Of a stretch of 64,000 nucleotides of DNA, positions 37,360 through 45,363 are shown piece by piece. The notes beneath the pieces were generated by a model. The model was given only the letters and a program-made list of their open reading frames with translations. It did not search any database and had not been told where the DNA came from. Numbering within the stretch: the stretch's first letter is position 1; every line of letters begins with the position of its first letter. The stretch is from assembly GCF_003992595.1 (NCBI RefSeq), contig NZ_RZNA01000018.1, positions 7,501 to 71,500 of the forward strand, in the 5' to 3' direction. The position numbers and the translations under genes were made by a program. The DNA comes from Flagellimonas oceanensis. GTDB taxonomy: Bacteria; Bacteroidota; Bacteroidia; Flavobacteriales; Flavobacteriaceae.

Positions 37360-40011
37360 ATGAGCACAACAGTTGTTTCCCCATTTCAAATTCTATTTTT
37401 CACATGTATTTTATTTTTGGGTTTTCACGCCCAAGGTCAAGAGAATTTAAAGGGTAAAGTGATAGATGCCACCGATGGTCAACCCTTGATCGGTGCCCAA
37501 ATAGTTCTCAAGCCCAGCAACAAAGGAACCTTGACCGATGATTTTGGGAATTTTGAGATTCAAGTAAATGCAGGTGATAGCTCACTTGCAGTAAAATATT
37601 TGGGCTATGAGGAATGGAGAGTGTCCATACCCGACGTCCACGATTTGGGAACCATTGCATTACAAAGGTCGAATACCACACTGAGCGAAGTAATTGTAAG
37701 TGCATCCCCAAAAAATTTCAAAAGTGAGTTTAAAGGGAGCAATTTCAGGATCAACCCGGTTTCATTGGAGAACATCAATCCGTTGAGCACCGAAGAGGTA
37801 TTGAGAACCATCCCGGGAGTCAACATCGTTGGGGACATGGGGCTGTCCAACCGGCCGAATATCAGTATTCGAGGTTCGTGGGGCAGGCGTTCCAAAAAAG
37901 TATTGCTGATGGAGGATGGTACACCATCGGCGCCAGCACCTTATATTGCACCGGGTGCTTATTACAACCCCGTGAGTGATCGCATTACCTCCATTGAAGT
38001 GTACAAAGGGGCGGATTTACTGCGGTATGGCCCCAACAATATGTACGGTGCTGTCAACTATATTACAGCGCTACCACCACAAAAACCGACCCTACGACTC
38101 AAATTGACGGGAGGCCAGCGCAATTATACTTCAGGGCTGTTTTCTTATGGGGGTACTTGGAACGATATCGGTGGATTGGTCGAAGGTGTTTATAAGAAGT
38201 TTGACGGGTTTACCGATAATTCGTCCGTTGAGATCTTGAACCTGAATGCCAAGATTTTTGCAAAATTATCTGAAAATCAATCACTTTATTTTAAGGTCAG
38301 TGGGCAGTTTGAGGACAATCAGGCCTCTTTGAGCTCCCAAACCCCCTTTACTTTTGAAACGGACCCGACCCAAAATCCATTGGATGCCGACCAATTCATT
38401 ATGAGGCGCTATGGTGTGGACATTATCCATAAATGGCTGCCAGAAGAAGATTTGAGCTTTACCACAAAAGTATATGCCTCGGATTTTGAACGGGATTGGT
38501 GGAGACAGGTCACGGCAAAAGTTAAGGCATCCGAAGTTCAGGATTATGTGGGGGATGAAATTTTTAACGAGAGATATGGATATTTAGCGGGAAGAACATT
38601 TGATGATGAGGATTATGTCATCGTTGGTCGGGTGGAAAACGGAGTGGAAAGCACTACGGACAGTCGTTGGATTTACCGTGTTTCCGGAATCAAGGAAACC
38701 GTAAATGCAGATTGGGAAGCCTTTGGGGCCCCGAGTGCATTCGAAGGAAGCATCAACCTGCACCGTGAAACCTTCAAGGATGTTTTCCTTGAGGCAGACA
38801 ATTCCAGATGGGCCAGATATGGAACGGCGACCAAGGATTTGTGGTATCGCTTGTGGTCTGCCAATGGATATGTCCGCAATGAGTTCCATTTTGGAAAATG
38901 GGGGGTCACGCCCATTCTTCGCTTCGAGCATGTGGATATGTTCAGGCAAGACCTTTTGGCCCTGTCACAAAACCCTGATTTGGAAAGTACAACGGAGGGT
39001 AGGGAGCCCAATGTGTACGATCAATTTTTACCTGGAATCACAGTAAACCACGATTATGGCGAAGGTGAATTTTATGGGAGTGTGTACCAAGGGATGATAG
39101 CCCCTTCCAAGGTATTCGGGTTTTTGGTGGAGCAAGATGGTGTTGTTACCAATCCATTGGCGGGACAGAGCATCAATATAGAACCGGAGCTCAGTTGGAA
39201 CAAGGAAATTGGTTGGAGAGGCGGCCTGCTGGACAATGTTATCCAAGGACAGCTGACCTATTTCCATAATGCGAGCAGAAACTTTTATGCTGGAGGTCGA
39301 AATGAAGTGTTCACTGAGTTGGGGGAAATCAACGTGCAAGGAGTGGAAATGGCCATCAATGCAGAACTTTTGAACGTAAATGGTCATCAATTACACTTTT
39401 TGGGCAATGTGACCTATATGGATTCCAAGGTAAAAGCCGGCAAGTTGGAGGATAGAGATCTCTTTTCGCAGGTCATTCACAGTGCAGCCACCCAGAACGA
39501 GTATGTGGATAAGGTAAATGCAAACAGGAATGCGTATGAGATTTATGTGGACAATGGGAGCGGAGAAGTCTTATTGACCGACCAAACAGTGGATGCTTCG
39601 CAATTTCCAAACATTACACGGAGCGTCATTACCTATGGCAATGAAGGACTTTCAGATTCGGAGGCCCCATATACGCCCCAAATCAATATGGGCCTTGGCC
39701 TGAATTATGACTGGAACCGATTATCGAGCGGGTTCAATGTGCACCACGTGGGCAAACAATACACCGAGTTTCACAACTTTGTGAACGAATCCGCAGATGG
39801 GGCCATTGGCCAATTGCCATCATATACCACCATTGATGCTTTTGTGAACTATGACCTGACCATCGGCAAAAAAATCGATGCGACCATTTTTGTCAATGGA
39901 AAGAACATTACCGATACTGTTTACAGGGCTTCACGGTTGAACAGAGCTACTTCAGGAATTTTTGGCGGTGGATTTCGTCAGATCATATTTGGAATCAACA
40001 TGAAAATGTAA
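37360..40011 (+). CDS. TonB-dependent receptor, Fe(III)-dicitrate/FecA-like
   Basis: An 883-residue outer-membrane transporter. The start at 37360 gives a signal peptide ending HAQGQ; the frame extends 42 codons further up without a signal and is rejected. Residues about 30-115 form a CarboxypepD_reg-like domain, about 130-240 the plug (LRTIPGVNIVGDMGLSNRPNISIRG split over about 148-172), and the rest a 22-strand barrel ending in aromatic-type GGGFRQIIFGINMKM. FecA-like features include the WGRRSKKVLLMEDGTP plug stretch. Probably imports an iron chelate, inferred from family. A DoxX-like membrane protein gene follows 5 bases after. Confidence 0.9.
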   Translation: MSTTVVSPFQILFFTCILFLGFHAQGQENLKGKVIDATDGQPLIGAQIVLKPSNKGTLTDDFGNFEIQVNAGDSSLAVKYLGYEEWRVSIPDVHDLGTIALQRSNTTLSEVIVSASPKNFKSEFKGSNFRINPVSLENINPLSTEEVLRTIPGVNIVGDMGLSNRPNISIRGSWGRRSKKVLLMEDGTPSAPAPYIAPGAYYNPVSDRITSIEVYKGADLLRYGPNNMYGAVNYITALPPQKPTLRLKLTGGQRNYTSGLFSYGGTWNDIGGLVEGVYKKFDGFTDNSSVEILNLNAKIFAKLSENQSLYFKVSGQFEDNQASLSSQTPFTFETDPTQNPLDADQFIMRRYGVDIIHKWLPEEDLSFTTKVYASDFERDWWRQVTAKVKASEVQDYVGDEIFNERYGYLAGRTFDDEDYVIVGRVENGVESTTDSRWIYRVSGIKETVNADWEAFGAPSAFEGSINLHRETFKDVFLEADNSRWARYGTATKDLWYRLWSANGYVRNEFHFGKWGVTPILRFEHVDMFRQDLLALSQNPDLESTTEGREPNVYDQFLPGITVNHDYGEGEFYGSVYQGMIAPSKVFGFLVEQDGVVTNPLAGQSINIEPELSWNKEIGWRGGLLDNVIQGQLTYFHNASRNFYAGGRNEVFTELGEINVQGVEMAINAELLNVNGHQLHFLGNVTYMDSKVKAGKLEDRDLFSQVIHSAATQNEYVDKVNANRNAYEIYVDNGSGEVLLTDQTVDASQFPNITRSVITYGNEGLSDSEAPYTPQINMGLGLNYDWNRLSSGFNVHHVGKQYTEFHNFVNESADGAIGQLPSYTTIDAFVNYDLTIGKKIDATIFVNGKNITDTVYRASRLNRATSGIFGGGFRQIIFGINMKM

Positions 40012-40016
40012 AACAT

Positions 40017-40520
40017 ATGGACCATTCAAATCCAACCAGAAAAAATCGTTTTATCGCTATCACTATCGGTTTGGTATATTGTTGGTTCGGGGCATTGAAA
40101 TTTGTTCCCAACCTGAGTCCGGCAGAAGATTTGGCAAAAAATACCATTCGCCAGCTCACTTTTGGGCTCATTCCCGATGAGGTTTCCATCATCCTACTTG
40201 CCTTTTGGGAGGTAGGATTGGGTTTTTTATTGGTCTTCGGGCTTTTCAGAAGCCAAGCCGTGATATTGGCCTTGGTTCACATGGTCTGTACATTTGCCCC
40301 GCTTTTGTTTTTTCCCAATGATGTTTTTGGCGAAGACCCCTTGTCACTTACCTTGGTAGGGCAATACATTATGAAAAACATCATCATCATAGCGGCTCTT
40401 GTTGCCATTTATGAACGAAAACAGCAGTCCGAAAAGAAAGATGTGCCCCTAAAAAATCAAAAGGAAGGTTTTGCCTACCGAATCTCATTGGGCAGGAACC
40501 GCTTCAAAAAGGCATCGTAA
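40017..40520 (+). CDS. DoxX-like four-helix membrane protein
   Basis: A 167-residue inner-membrane protein with four hydrophobic segments (about 12-28, 57-76, 82-100, 120-138). The layout IGLVYCWFGALKFVPNLSPAE at the start of helix 1 and the EVGLGFLLVFGLF helix 2 resemble DoxX/DUF417-type proteins. The C-terminal 30 residues are basic and cytoplasmic. It starts 5 bases after the TonB receptor stop and is surely co-transcribed with it. A role in the use or reduction of the imported iron compound is possible but not supported by residues. Confidence 0.78.
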   Translation: MDHSNPTRKNRFIAITIGLVYCWFGALKFVPNLSPAEDLAKNTIRQLTFGLIPDEVSIILLAFWEVGLGFLLVFGLFRSQAVILALVHMVCTFAPLLFFPNDVFGEDPLSLTLVGQYIMKNIIIIAALVAIYERKQQSEKKDVPLKNQKEGFAYRISLGRNRFKKAS

Positions 40521-40530
40521 TGGATTCTTG

Positions 40531-41253
40531 TTACAATACTTCTGTCTTGAGGATATAAACATTCTGCCATGGCCAATCGCCATCGCCTACGGGAACATTG
40601 TTGATGGCATCCACCACATCCATTCCTTCCACCACACGTCCGAATGGTGTGTAGGAACCATCAAGATGATAGGAGCCGGGCTTGGTTACCACAATGAAGA
40701 ATTCGTAAGGAGAAGCTAATTTGTGTGGGTTGTCCCTTTCACTACTGGGCATGGAAATGGTTCCTCGGTGGTGTTTGTGCCCTTTGTTGGCATCAGGTGG
40801 GAGTAAATACCGCCCTATATCACCACGTTTGTCCGCCGTTCTTCTGTCATCCGAATTGCCACCCTGTATAATAAAATCCTTTACGACCCTATGGAATTGG
40901 GTGCTGTCAAAATATTTTTGTCTTGCCAAATAGATGAAATTGGCCTTGTGGTAGGGAACATCATCATACAGCTGGACGGTAAAACTGCCCATGGTGGTGG
41001 TAATCTTGACCTTATCCTTTTTTAGTTTTTTGGAATAGTCAAAAAAGAAGTCAATCGCATTTTCCTCGGTAAGCTTGAAGGGTTCTTCCTCTTTTTCCTC
41101 GATTTCTGTGGAATCCACCTCTACTTTGGCGACGGTATCAGTATTTGCGATATTTTCCTGAACTTTGTTCTTATCCTTTTTAGGGGATTCCCCGCAGGAA
41201 ACGAATAATAGCAATAATATACTTGTAGTTAAAGCCGATAGTCTCAACAGCAT
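40531..41253 (-). CDS. Cyclophilin-type peptidyl-prolyl isomerase lipoprotein
   Basis: A 240-residue lipoprotein: signal 1-17, lipobox FVSC (Cys18), then a lysine/glutamate-rich linker to about residue 75 and a cyclophilin domain. Active-site marks are FHRVVKDFIIQGG (the catalytic Arg is in HRV), PSSERDNPHKLASPYEFFIV in place of the usual MA...NSQFFI, and DGSYTPFGRVVEGMDVV. Catalyses cis-trans isomerisation of prolyl bonds in the periplasm, helping outer-membrane protein folding. The ATG at 41253-41251 overlaps by two bases the ATG of the divergent NUDIX gene (shared CATG). A frame extending further upstream lies inside that gene and has no signal. Confidence 0.88.
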   Translation of the reverse strand: MLLRLSALTTSILLLLFVSCGESPKKDKNKVQENIANTDTVAKVEVDSTEIEEKEEEPFKLTEENAIDFFFDYSKKLKKDKVKITTTMGSFTVQLYDDVPYHKANFIYLARQKYFDSTQFHRVVKDFIIQGGNSDDRRTADKRGDIGRYLLPPDANKGHKHHRGTISMPSSERDNPHKLASPYEFFIVVTKPGSYHLDGSYTPFGRVVEGMDVVDAINNVPVGDGDWPWQNVYILKTEVL

Positions 41254-41893
41254 GAATTTTAATGAATTTTGTGAACTAGCTTTAAAATTAAAAAATCTCC
41301 CACTTCCGGGAGAGGATTCCCATAATAAAATGTCCCCAGAGCTTCGTATCCAGTGGTTGAAGAACAACAAAGTACAGGATGCCAATCCTAGAAGGGCCGG
41401 GGTAATGGCACTTTTTTATCCTGATATGGAGCAGGAGACGCGATTGCTTTTGATTCTTAGAAAGGTGTATCAGGGCGTTCACTCGAACCAAATTGGATTT
41501 CCGGGGGGCAAGGTGGAGCGGATCGATAGGGATTTGATGGACACCGCTCTAAGGGAAACACATGAGGAAGTGGGTGTTCCGCCCAGTTCTGTGGAAGTGA
41601 TCAAGGAACTCAGTGAGGTATATATTCCCCCGAGCAACTTTTTGGTAAGGCCGTTCTTAGGGATCTACCCGAATCCGAAGCCATTTATCAAGGAAGAGAG
41701 CGAGGTGGAAAGCTTGGTAGAGGTGTATCTCAGGGATTTTTTGGATGATTCCAACCATATTCAAGAAAAATTGAGCACCTCCTATGCAAAAAACATAGAT
41801 GTACCGGCCTTTAAATTAAACGGTTACACGGTTTGGGGTGCCACGGCCATGATGTTGAGCGAGATCAAAGAGCTTTTGCGTCAAGTGCTTTAG
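41252..41893 (+). CDS. NUDIX hydrolase, probable CoA pyrophosphatase
   Basis: A 213-residue cytoplasmic hydrolase. The NUDIX box is GGKVERIDRDLMDTALRETH followed by EEVGV (about 87-112), with the preceding NQIGFPGGK giving the extra motif typical of CoA pyrophosphatases (NudL type). These enzymes cut coenzyme A or its esters into phosphopantetheine and ADP. The family N-terminus (ELALKLKNLPLPG, then KMSPELRIQWL) supports the ATG at 41252-41254, which overlaps the start codon of the divergent cyclophilin gene. It is followed by the acyltransferase gene 41 bases later. Confidence 0.88.
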   Translation: MNFNEFCELALKLKNLPLPGEDSHNKMSPELRIQWLKNNKVQDANPRRAGVMALFYPDMEQETRLLLILRKVYQGVHSNQIGFPGGKVERIDRDLMDTALRETHEEVGVPPSSVEVIKELSEVYIPPSNFLVRPFLGIYPNPKPFIKEESEVESLVEVYLRDFLDDSNHIQEKLSTSYAKNIDVPAFKLNGYTVWGATAMMLSEIKELLRQVL

Positions 41894-41904
41894 CCGCTAT
41901 TTTG

Positions 41905-41912
41905 TAAGTTTG
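41905..41912 (+). promoter_or_regulatory. Candidate -7 element of the acyltransferase gene
   Basis: TAAGTTTG matches TAnnTTTG, 22 bases before the ATG at 41935. No good -33 TTG. Confidence 0.35.
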
Positions 41913-41934
41913 CTGTCAACAATCAACACTTTGC

Positions 41935-42756
41935 ATGGGTCTGTTCAAGAAAAATCCTTTTGGTCATATTTTATTTTTAAAACGATGGCTGATTCGTATT
42001 GCAGGCATGATGACGCATCAGCGCTATAAAGGGTTCAATACCCTGGAAATCGAAGGGTCGCAGATTATCCGGGAGCTTCCTGAGAACAATGTCCTATTTG
42101 TGAGTAACCACCAGACTTACTTCGCTGATGTGGTGGCGATGTTCCATGTGTTCAATGCCAGTTTAAAGGGGAGGGATGATTCCATCAGAAACCTTGGCTA
42201 CCTCTGGAATCCCAAACTGAACATTTACTATGTGGCCGCCAAAGAGACCATGGGCAAGAGTCTGTTGACCAAGATTCTGGCCTATGCGGGTTCCATTAGC
42301 ATAGAAAGAACCTGGAGGGCAGATGGCAAGAACGTGAACCGCCAAGTGAAATTCAGCGATATCTCCAATATTGGCAAAGCGCTTGATGATGGGTGGGTAA
42401 TTACCTTTCCACAAGGTACCACCACCCCTTGGAAACCATTGCGGAAGGGTACAGCGCACATCATAAAAAAATACAAACCCGTTGTGGTGCCCGTAGTGAT
42501 TGATGGCTTCCGTCGTTCTTTCGATAAAAAGGGACTAAGGGTAAAAAAGAAGGGAATTCTTCAGTCCATGCAAATCAAAGAGCCATTGGATATTGACTAT
42601 GACAACGAATCCATTGATGCGATTTTGGAGAAACTGGAGTATGCCATTGAGCAGCATCCATCATTCCTCAAAGTAATTCCACAAAAGGAACTTCTTGCCT
42701 ACGAAGAGGAAAACCAAAAAAGGCGATACAGCTATAAGGGCAAGTTGGATGGTTAA
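41935..42756 (+). CDS. 1-acyl-glycerol-3-phosphate acyltransferase-like protein
   Basis: A 273-residue member of the PlsC-like lysophospholipid acyltransferase superfamily, membrane-associated. Block I reads FVSNHQTYFADVVAM (about 54-68), so the catalytic His and Asp are separated by five residues, not the four of the classical HX4D motif. Block III is FPQGTTTPWKP (about 160-170) instead of the usual FPEGTRS, and block IV is PVVVPVVIDGF. It therefore belongs to a divergent branch, probably specific to Bacteroidota. Acyl transfer in phospholipid or lipid A-like synthesis is likely; substrate unknown. It overlaps the convergent membrane-protein gene by 4 bases. Confidence 0.85.
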   Translation: MGLFKKNPFGHILFLKRWLIRIAGMMTHQRYKGFNTLEIEGSQIIRELPENNVLFVSNHQTYFADVVAMFHVFNASLKGRDDSIRNLGYLWNPKLNIYYVAAKETMGKSLLTKILAYAGSISIERTWRADGKNVNRQVKFSDISNIGKALDDGWVITFPQGTTTPWKPLRKGTAHIIKKYKPVVVPVVIDGFRRSFDKKGLRVKKKGILQSMQIKEPLDIDYDNESIDAILEKLEYAIEQHPSFLKVIPQKELLAYEEENQKRRYSYKGKLDG

Positions 42757-43397
42757 ACCTCTAATCGTTTAAGGTCGTTGTAATTCTTTCTTAGTTTTTT
42801 TAACAGGATGCCATATAGAAGTCTGTAAAACAGCCATATTATAAATAAAACTGCTGTTGTGATCGCTATGGAAGTCACAATGATCAATGCCCAAAATTCA
42901 GTGCTATCCCCATCTTGTGCAGCAGCCTGAACTAATTCTTGACCTTCTGGTGTGTACAGTAAAACTCCGTAGGCATAAATAATTGCACTTATTGTAAAGA
43001 TGATGAGGTTGAACCATACGTATTGGGTAACCGTTCGTTTAACCTTCAAAATGGTCCGCATCAAATTTTTCGAGGAATCCGTGAAAGAGATTTTCCTGTA
43101 ATTGGTATAAAACTTATAGATAAAGTAAATGATAATGGCATAGTTGATCACATTCAGGGCCATGACGACCTTGTAGATGTGCATGTCCTTGAGCTCCTGC
43201 ATGGTTTCCGGACCACTGAAAATAATATTAATGGCAGCCCAGAAAATAAATTCTATGATACTGATGTAAAAAATCCATTTTACTATGGACGACGACTTTT
43301 TCTTGGTCATCGGATAGATTTGCTCATAGGATAGCTTGGGAAGGTCTGCTTCCCGCTTCTGCCAATCCTTTTTCAAGAGCTCCAGTTCATCCAACAT
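42753..43397 (-). CDS. Four-helix membrane protein paired with an ECF sigma factor
   Basis: A 214-residue protein. The ATG at 43397 follows the sigma-factor stop (43400) by 2 bases; a GTG two codons upstream overlaps that stop and is less likely. An N-terminal cytoplasmic stretch of about 38 residues (LDELELLKKDWQKREADLPK) precedes four membrane helices (about 40-62, 80-102, 128-150, 170-192), with a basic tail. It has no zinc-finger or ASD anti-sigma motif, but its place directly after the sigma gene and its cytoplasmic N-terminus make it a candidate membrane anti-sigma factor or target. Unknown function. Confidence 0.72.
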   Translation of the reverse strand: MLDELELLKKDWQKREADLPKLSYEQIYPMTKKKSSSIVKWIFYISIIEFIFWAAINIIFSGPETMQELKDMHIYKVVMALNVINYAIIIYFIYKFYTNYRKISFTDSSKNLMRTILKVKRTVTQYVWFNLIIFTISAIIYAYGVLLYTPEGQELVQAAAQDGDSTEFWALIIVTSIAITTAVLFIIWLFYRLLYGILLKKLRKNYNDLKRLEV

Positions 43398-43399
43398 AA

Positions 43400-43894
43400 T
43401 CACGGATTTAATATGGTTCTTAATTTAGTTTTTACCCTGCTCATCTTCACTCGTGCATTTACTTCTGTAATACCCAAGGTTTCAGCTATTTCTGAGTAAT
43501 CCTTGTCTTCCAGATATAGAAAGACCAAGGCTTTGTCAATATCACCAAGTTGCTTAATGGCATCGTACATCAACTTTAATTGCCGTTCCTCGGTATCATC
43601 ATAATCAGTGGCCTTGATTTTATAGAGGACCGAATCAAAATCCTGGGTCTTGACCCTTTTCTTCGATTTTCTGTACAAGGTTATGGCCGTGTTCAAAGCA
43701 ACACGGTACATCCATGTACTGAACTTGGCATCTCCCCGAAACTTTGGATAAGCTTTCCATAACTGTATAGTGATTTCTTGGAAGAGGTCGTTATGGGAAT
43801 CCTTGTCGTTGGTATACAGACTGCACACCTTGTGGACAATGTTCTGATTGTCCTCAAGTTCCGTCACAAAACGATGTTCCAGTTCTTTGTTCAC
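43400..43894 (-). CDS. ECF-type RNA polymerase sigma factor
   Basis: A 164-residue sigma-70-family factor with only regions 2 and 4. Region 2 includes NDLFQEITIQLWKAYPKFRGDAKFSTWMYRVALNTA split over about 35-73. Region 4 has the helix-turn-helix DYSEIAETLGITEVNARVKMSRVKTKL near 131-158. It starts at GTG (43894-43892), since no ATG is near and the family N-terminus fits. The upstream region carries GTAACAAATG and an inverted repeat TGTAAC-N9-GTTACA, the first shared with the other ECF gene in the window. Co-transcribed with the downstream membrane protein gene. Confidence 0.9.
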   Translation of the reverse strand: MNKELEHRFVTELEDNQNIVHKVCSLYTNDKDSHNDLFQEITIQLWKAYPKFRGDAKFSTWMYRVALNTAITLYRKSKKRVKTQDFDSVLYKIKATDYDDTEERQLKLMYDAIKQLGDIDKALVFLYLEDKDYSEIAETLGITEVNARVKMSRVKTKLRTILNP

Positions 43895-43930
43895 TAAGCG
43901 GTTGGTAAGTTTGCTTTATTCATTAGTAGG

Positions 43931-43951
43931 TGTAACATGACATTTGTTACA
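43931..43951. promoter_or_regulatory. Inverted repeat and shared ECF motif upstream of sigma gene
   Basis: TGTAAC (43931-43936) and GTTACA (43946-43951) form a perfect inverted repeat with a 9-base spacer. On the minus strand its upstream arm starts GTAACAAATG (43950-43941), the same 10 bases found upstream of the ECF gene at 61831. It lies 37-57 bases before the GTG start, a position suitable for an ECF -35 element or a repressor site. Confidence 0.45.
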
Positions 43952-44055
43952 GTTCCTGCGGAAATTCTGTGAAATAAAGTTTGAAAGATACAAAAAACAA
44001 GCACTGGGATGATTCGCTCAAGCGGGGAATACTTAAATTTGTTGGCATGTCGAGC

Positions 44056-45363
44056 ATGAACATTCCTCAATCCAGTTATCCAAGGGTCGTCATCATAGGC
44101 GGCGGTTTTGGAGGCATTGCATTAGCAAAAAAACTAAGTAAAAAAGAAGCCCAAGTGGTTTTGGTGGACAAGCACAACTACCATAATTTTCAACCCTTGC
44201 TCTATCAAGTATCCACAGGAGGTTTGGAGCCTGATTCCATCGCATATCCCATTAGAAAAGTATTGCAGGGATATCCCAATTTCTTCTTCAGGTTGGCAGA
44301 GGTAGAGGAGGTGAAAACCGACACCAAAAGAATCAAGACCAATATTGGGGAGATTTTTTATGATTATCTGGTGGTGGCAACAGGTTCTGAGACCAACTAT
44401 TTTGGTAATAAAAATATTGAGACCAAAGGGATGGCCATGAAGACCATTCCCCAATCCTTGAATCTGAGGAGTTTGATTCTGGAGAATTTTGAACAGGCAC
44501 TTTTGACCGATGATCTACACGAACGTGATGCCCTGATGAATTTTGTAATCGTGGGGGGTGGACCAACCGGGGTTGAACTTGCCGGTGCTTTGGCTGAAAT
44601 CAAAAAAGGCATCCTGCCCAAGGATTATCCCGATTTGGATACCCGTAGGGCTCAGATAAACCTCGTGCAAGGCGGCGATAGGCTTTTACCGGCCATGAGC
44701 GAGAAAGCTTCGGAAAAGGCGGAAAAGTTTTTGGAAGAACTCGGCGTGAATGTCTGGAAAAATATCCGCGTGACCGATTACAATGGAAAACGTGCTACCA
44801 CGAACACCAAAACCATTTTTGATGCGGAAACCTTGGTTTGGGCAGCAGGGGTACAGGCGGTGGGACTGAAAGGGTTGGATGGCGAGGAGCTCTTGAACAG
44901 GGGCAATCGTTTAAAAGTGGACGAGTACCATCAAGTTATTGGTGTTGAAAATGTTTTTGCCATTGGCGATGTGGCACACATGGAAACCGAACGTTTTCCC
45001 AATGGATTGCCCATGATGGCCCAACCCGCGATTCAACAAGGGAGAAATCTTGGACATAATTTGGTTCGGTTGATAGAGGGAAAATCCATGAAACCATTTA
45101 TTTACAAGGATAAGGGTAGCATGGCAACCGTAGGAAGGAACAAGGCTGTAGTGGACATGCCAAACTTCAGGTTTCAAGGAGTGTTTGCCTGGTTTGTGTG
45201 GATGTTCGTGCATTTATACTTCCTGATCGGTTTTAGAAACAGGGTAGTGGTCTTCATCAATTGGGTCTACAATTACATCCGATTCGATCGTGAGGCCCGA
45301 TTGATCATTCGACCGTTCAAAAAGCAGAACAGGGTAGAGCGGGATACCCTAATGCAGGATTAA
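44056..45363 (+). CDS. Type II NADH dehydrogenase-like FAD/NAD(P) oxidoreductase
   Basis: A 435-residue membrane-peripheral flavoprotein. The FAD motif VVIIGGGFGGIALAKKL (about 12-28) and the NADH motif FVIVGGGPTGVELAGAL (about 163-179) are both clear, and the second FAD motif VFAIGDVAH lies near 300. A hydrophobic stretch VFAWFVWMFVHLYFLIGF (about 376-393) is typical for NDH-2 membrane association. It feeds electrons from NADH to menaquinone without pumping protons. In-frame starts exist at a TTG (43981) and an ATG (44047); the ATG at 44056 (MNIPQSSYPR) is preferred because it begins just before the FAD fold. Convergent with xerD, overlapping it by 4 bases. Confidence 0.88.
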   Translation: MNIPQSSYPRVVIIGGGFGGIALAKKLSKKEAQVVLVDKHNYHNFQPLLYQVSTGGLEPDSIAYPIRKVLQGYPNFFFRLAEVEEVKTDTKRIKTNIGEIFYDYLVVATGSETNYFGNKNIETKGMAMKTIPQSLNLRSLILENFEQALLTDDLHERDALMNFVIVGGGPTGVELAGALAEIKKGILPKDYPDLDTRRAQINLVQGGDRLLPAMSEKASEKAEKFLEELGVNVWKNIRVTDYNGKRATTNTKTIFDAETLVWAAGVQAVGLKGLDGEELLNRGNRLKVDEYHQVIGVENVFAIGDVAHMETERFPNGLPMMAQPAIQQGRNLGHNLVRLIEGKSMKPFIYKDKGSMATVGRNKAVVDMPNFRFQGVFAWFVWMFVHLYFLIGFRNRVVVFINWVYNYIRFDREARLIIRPFKKQNRVERDTLMQD

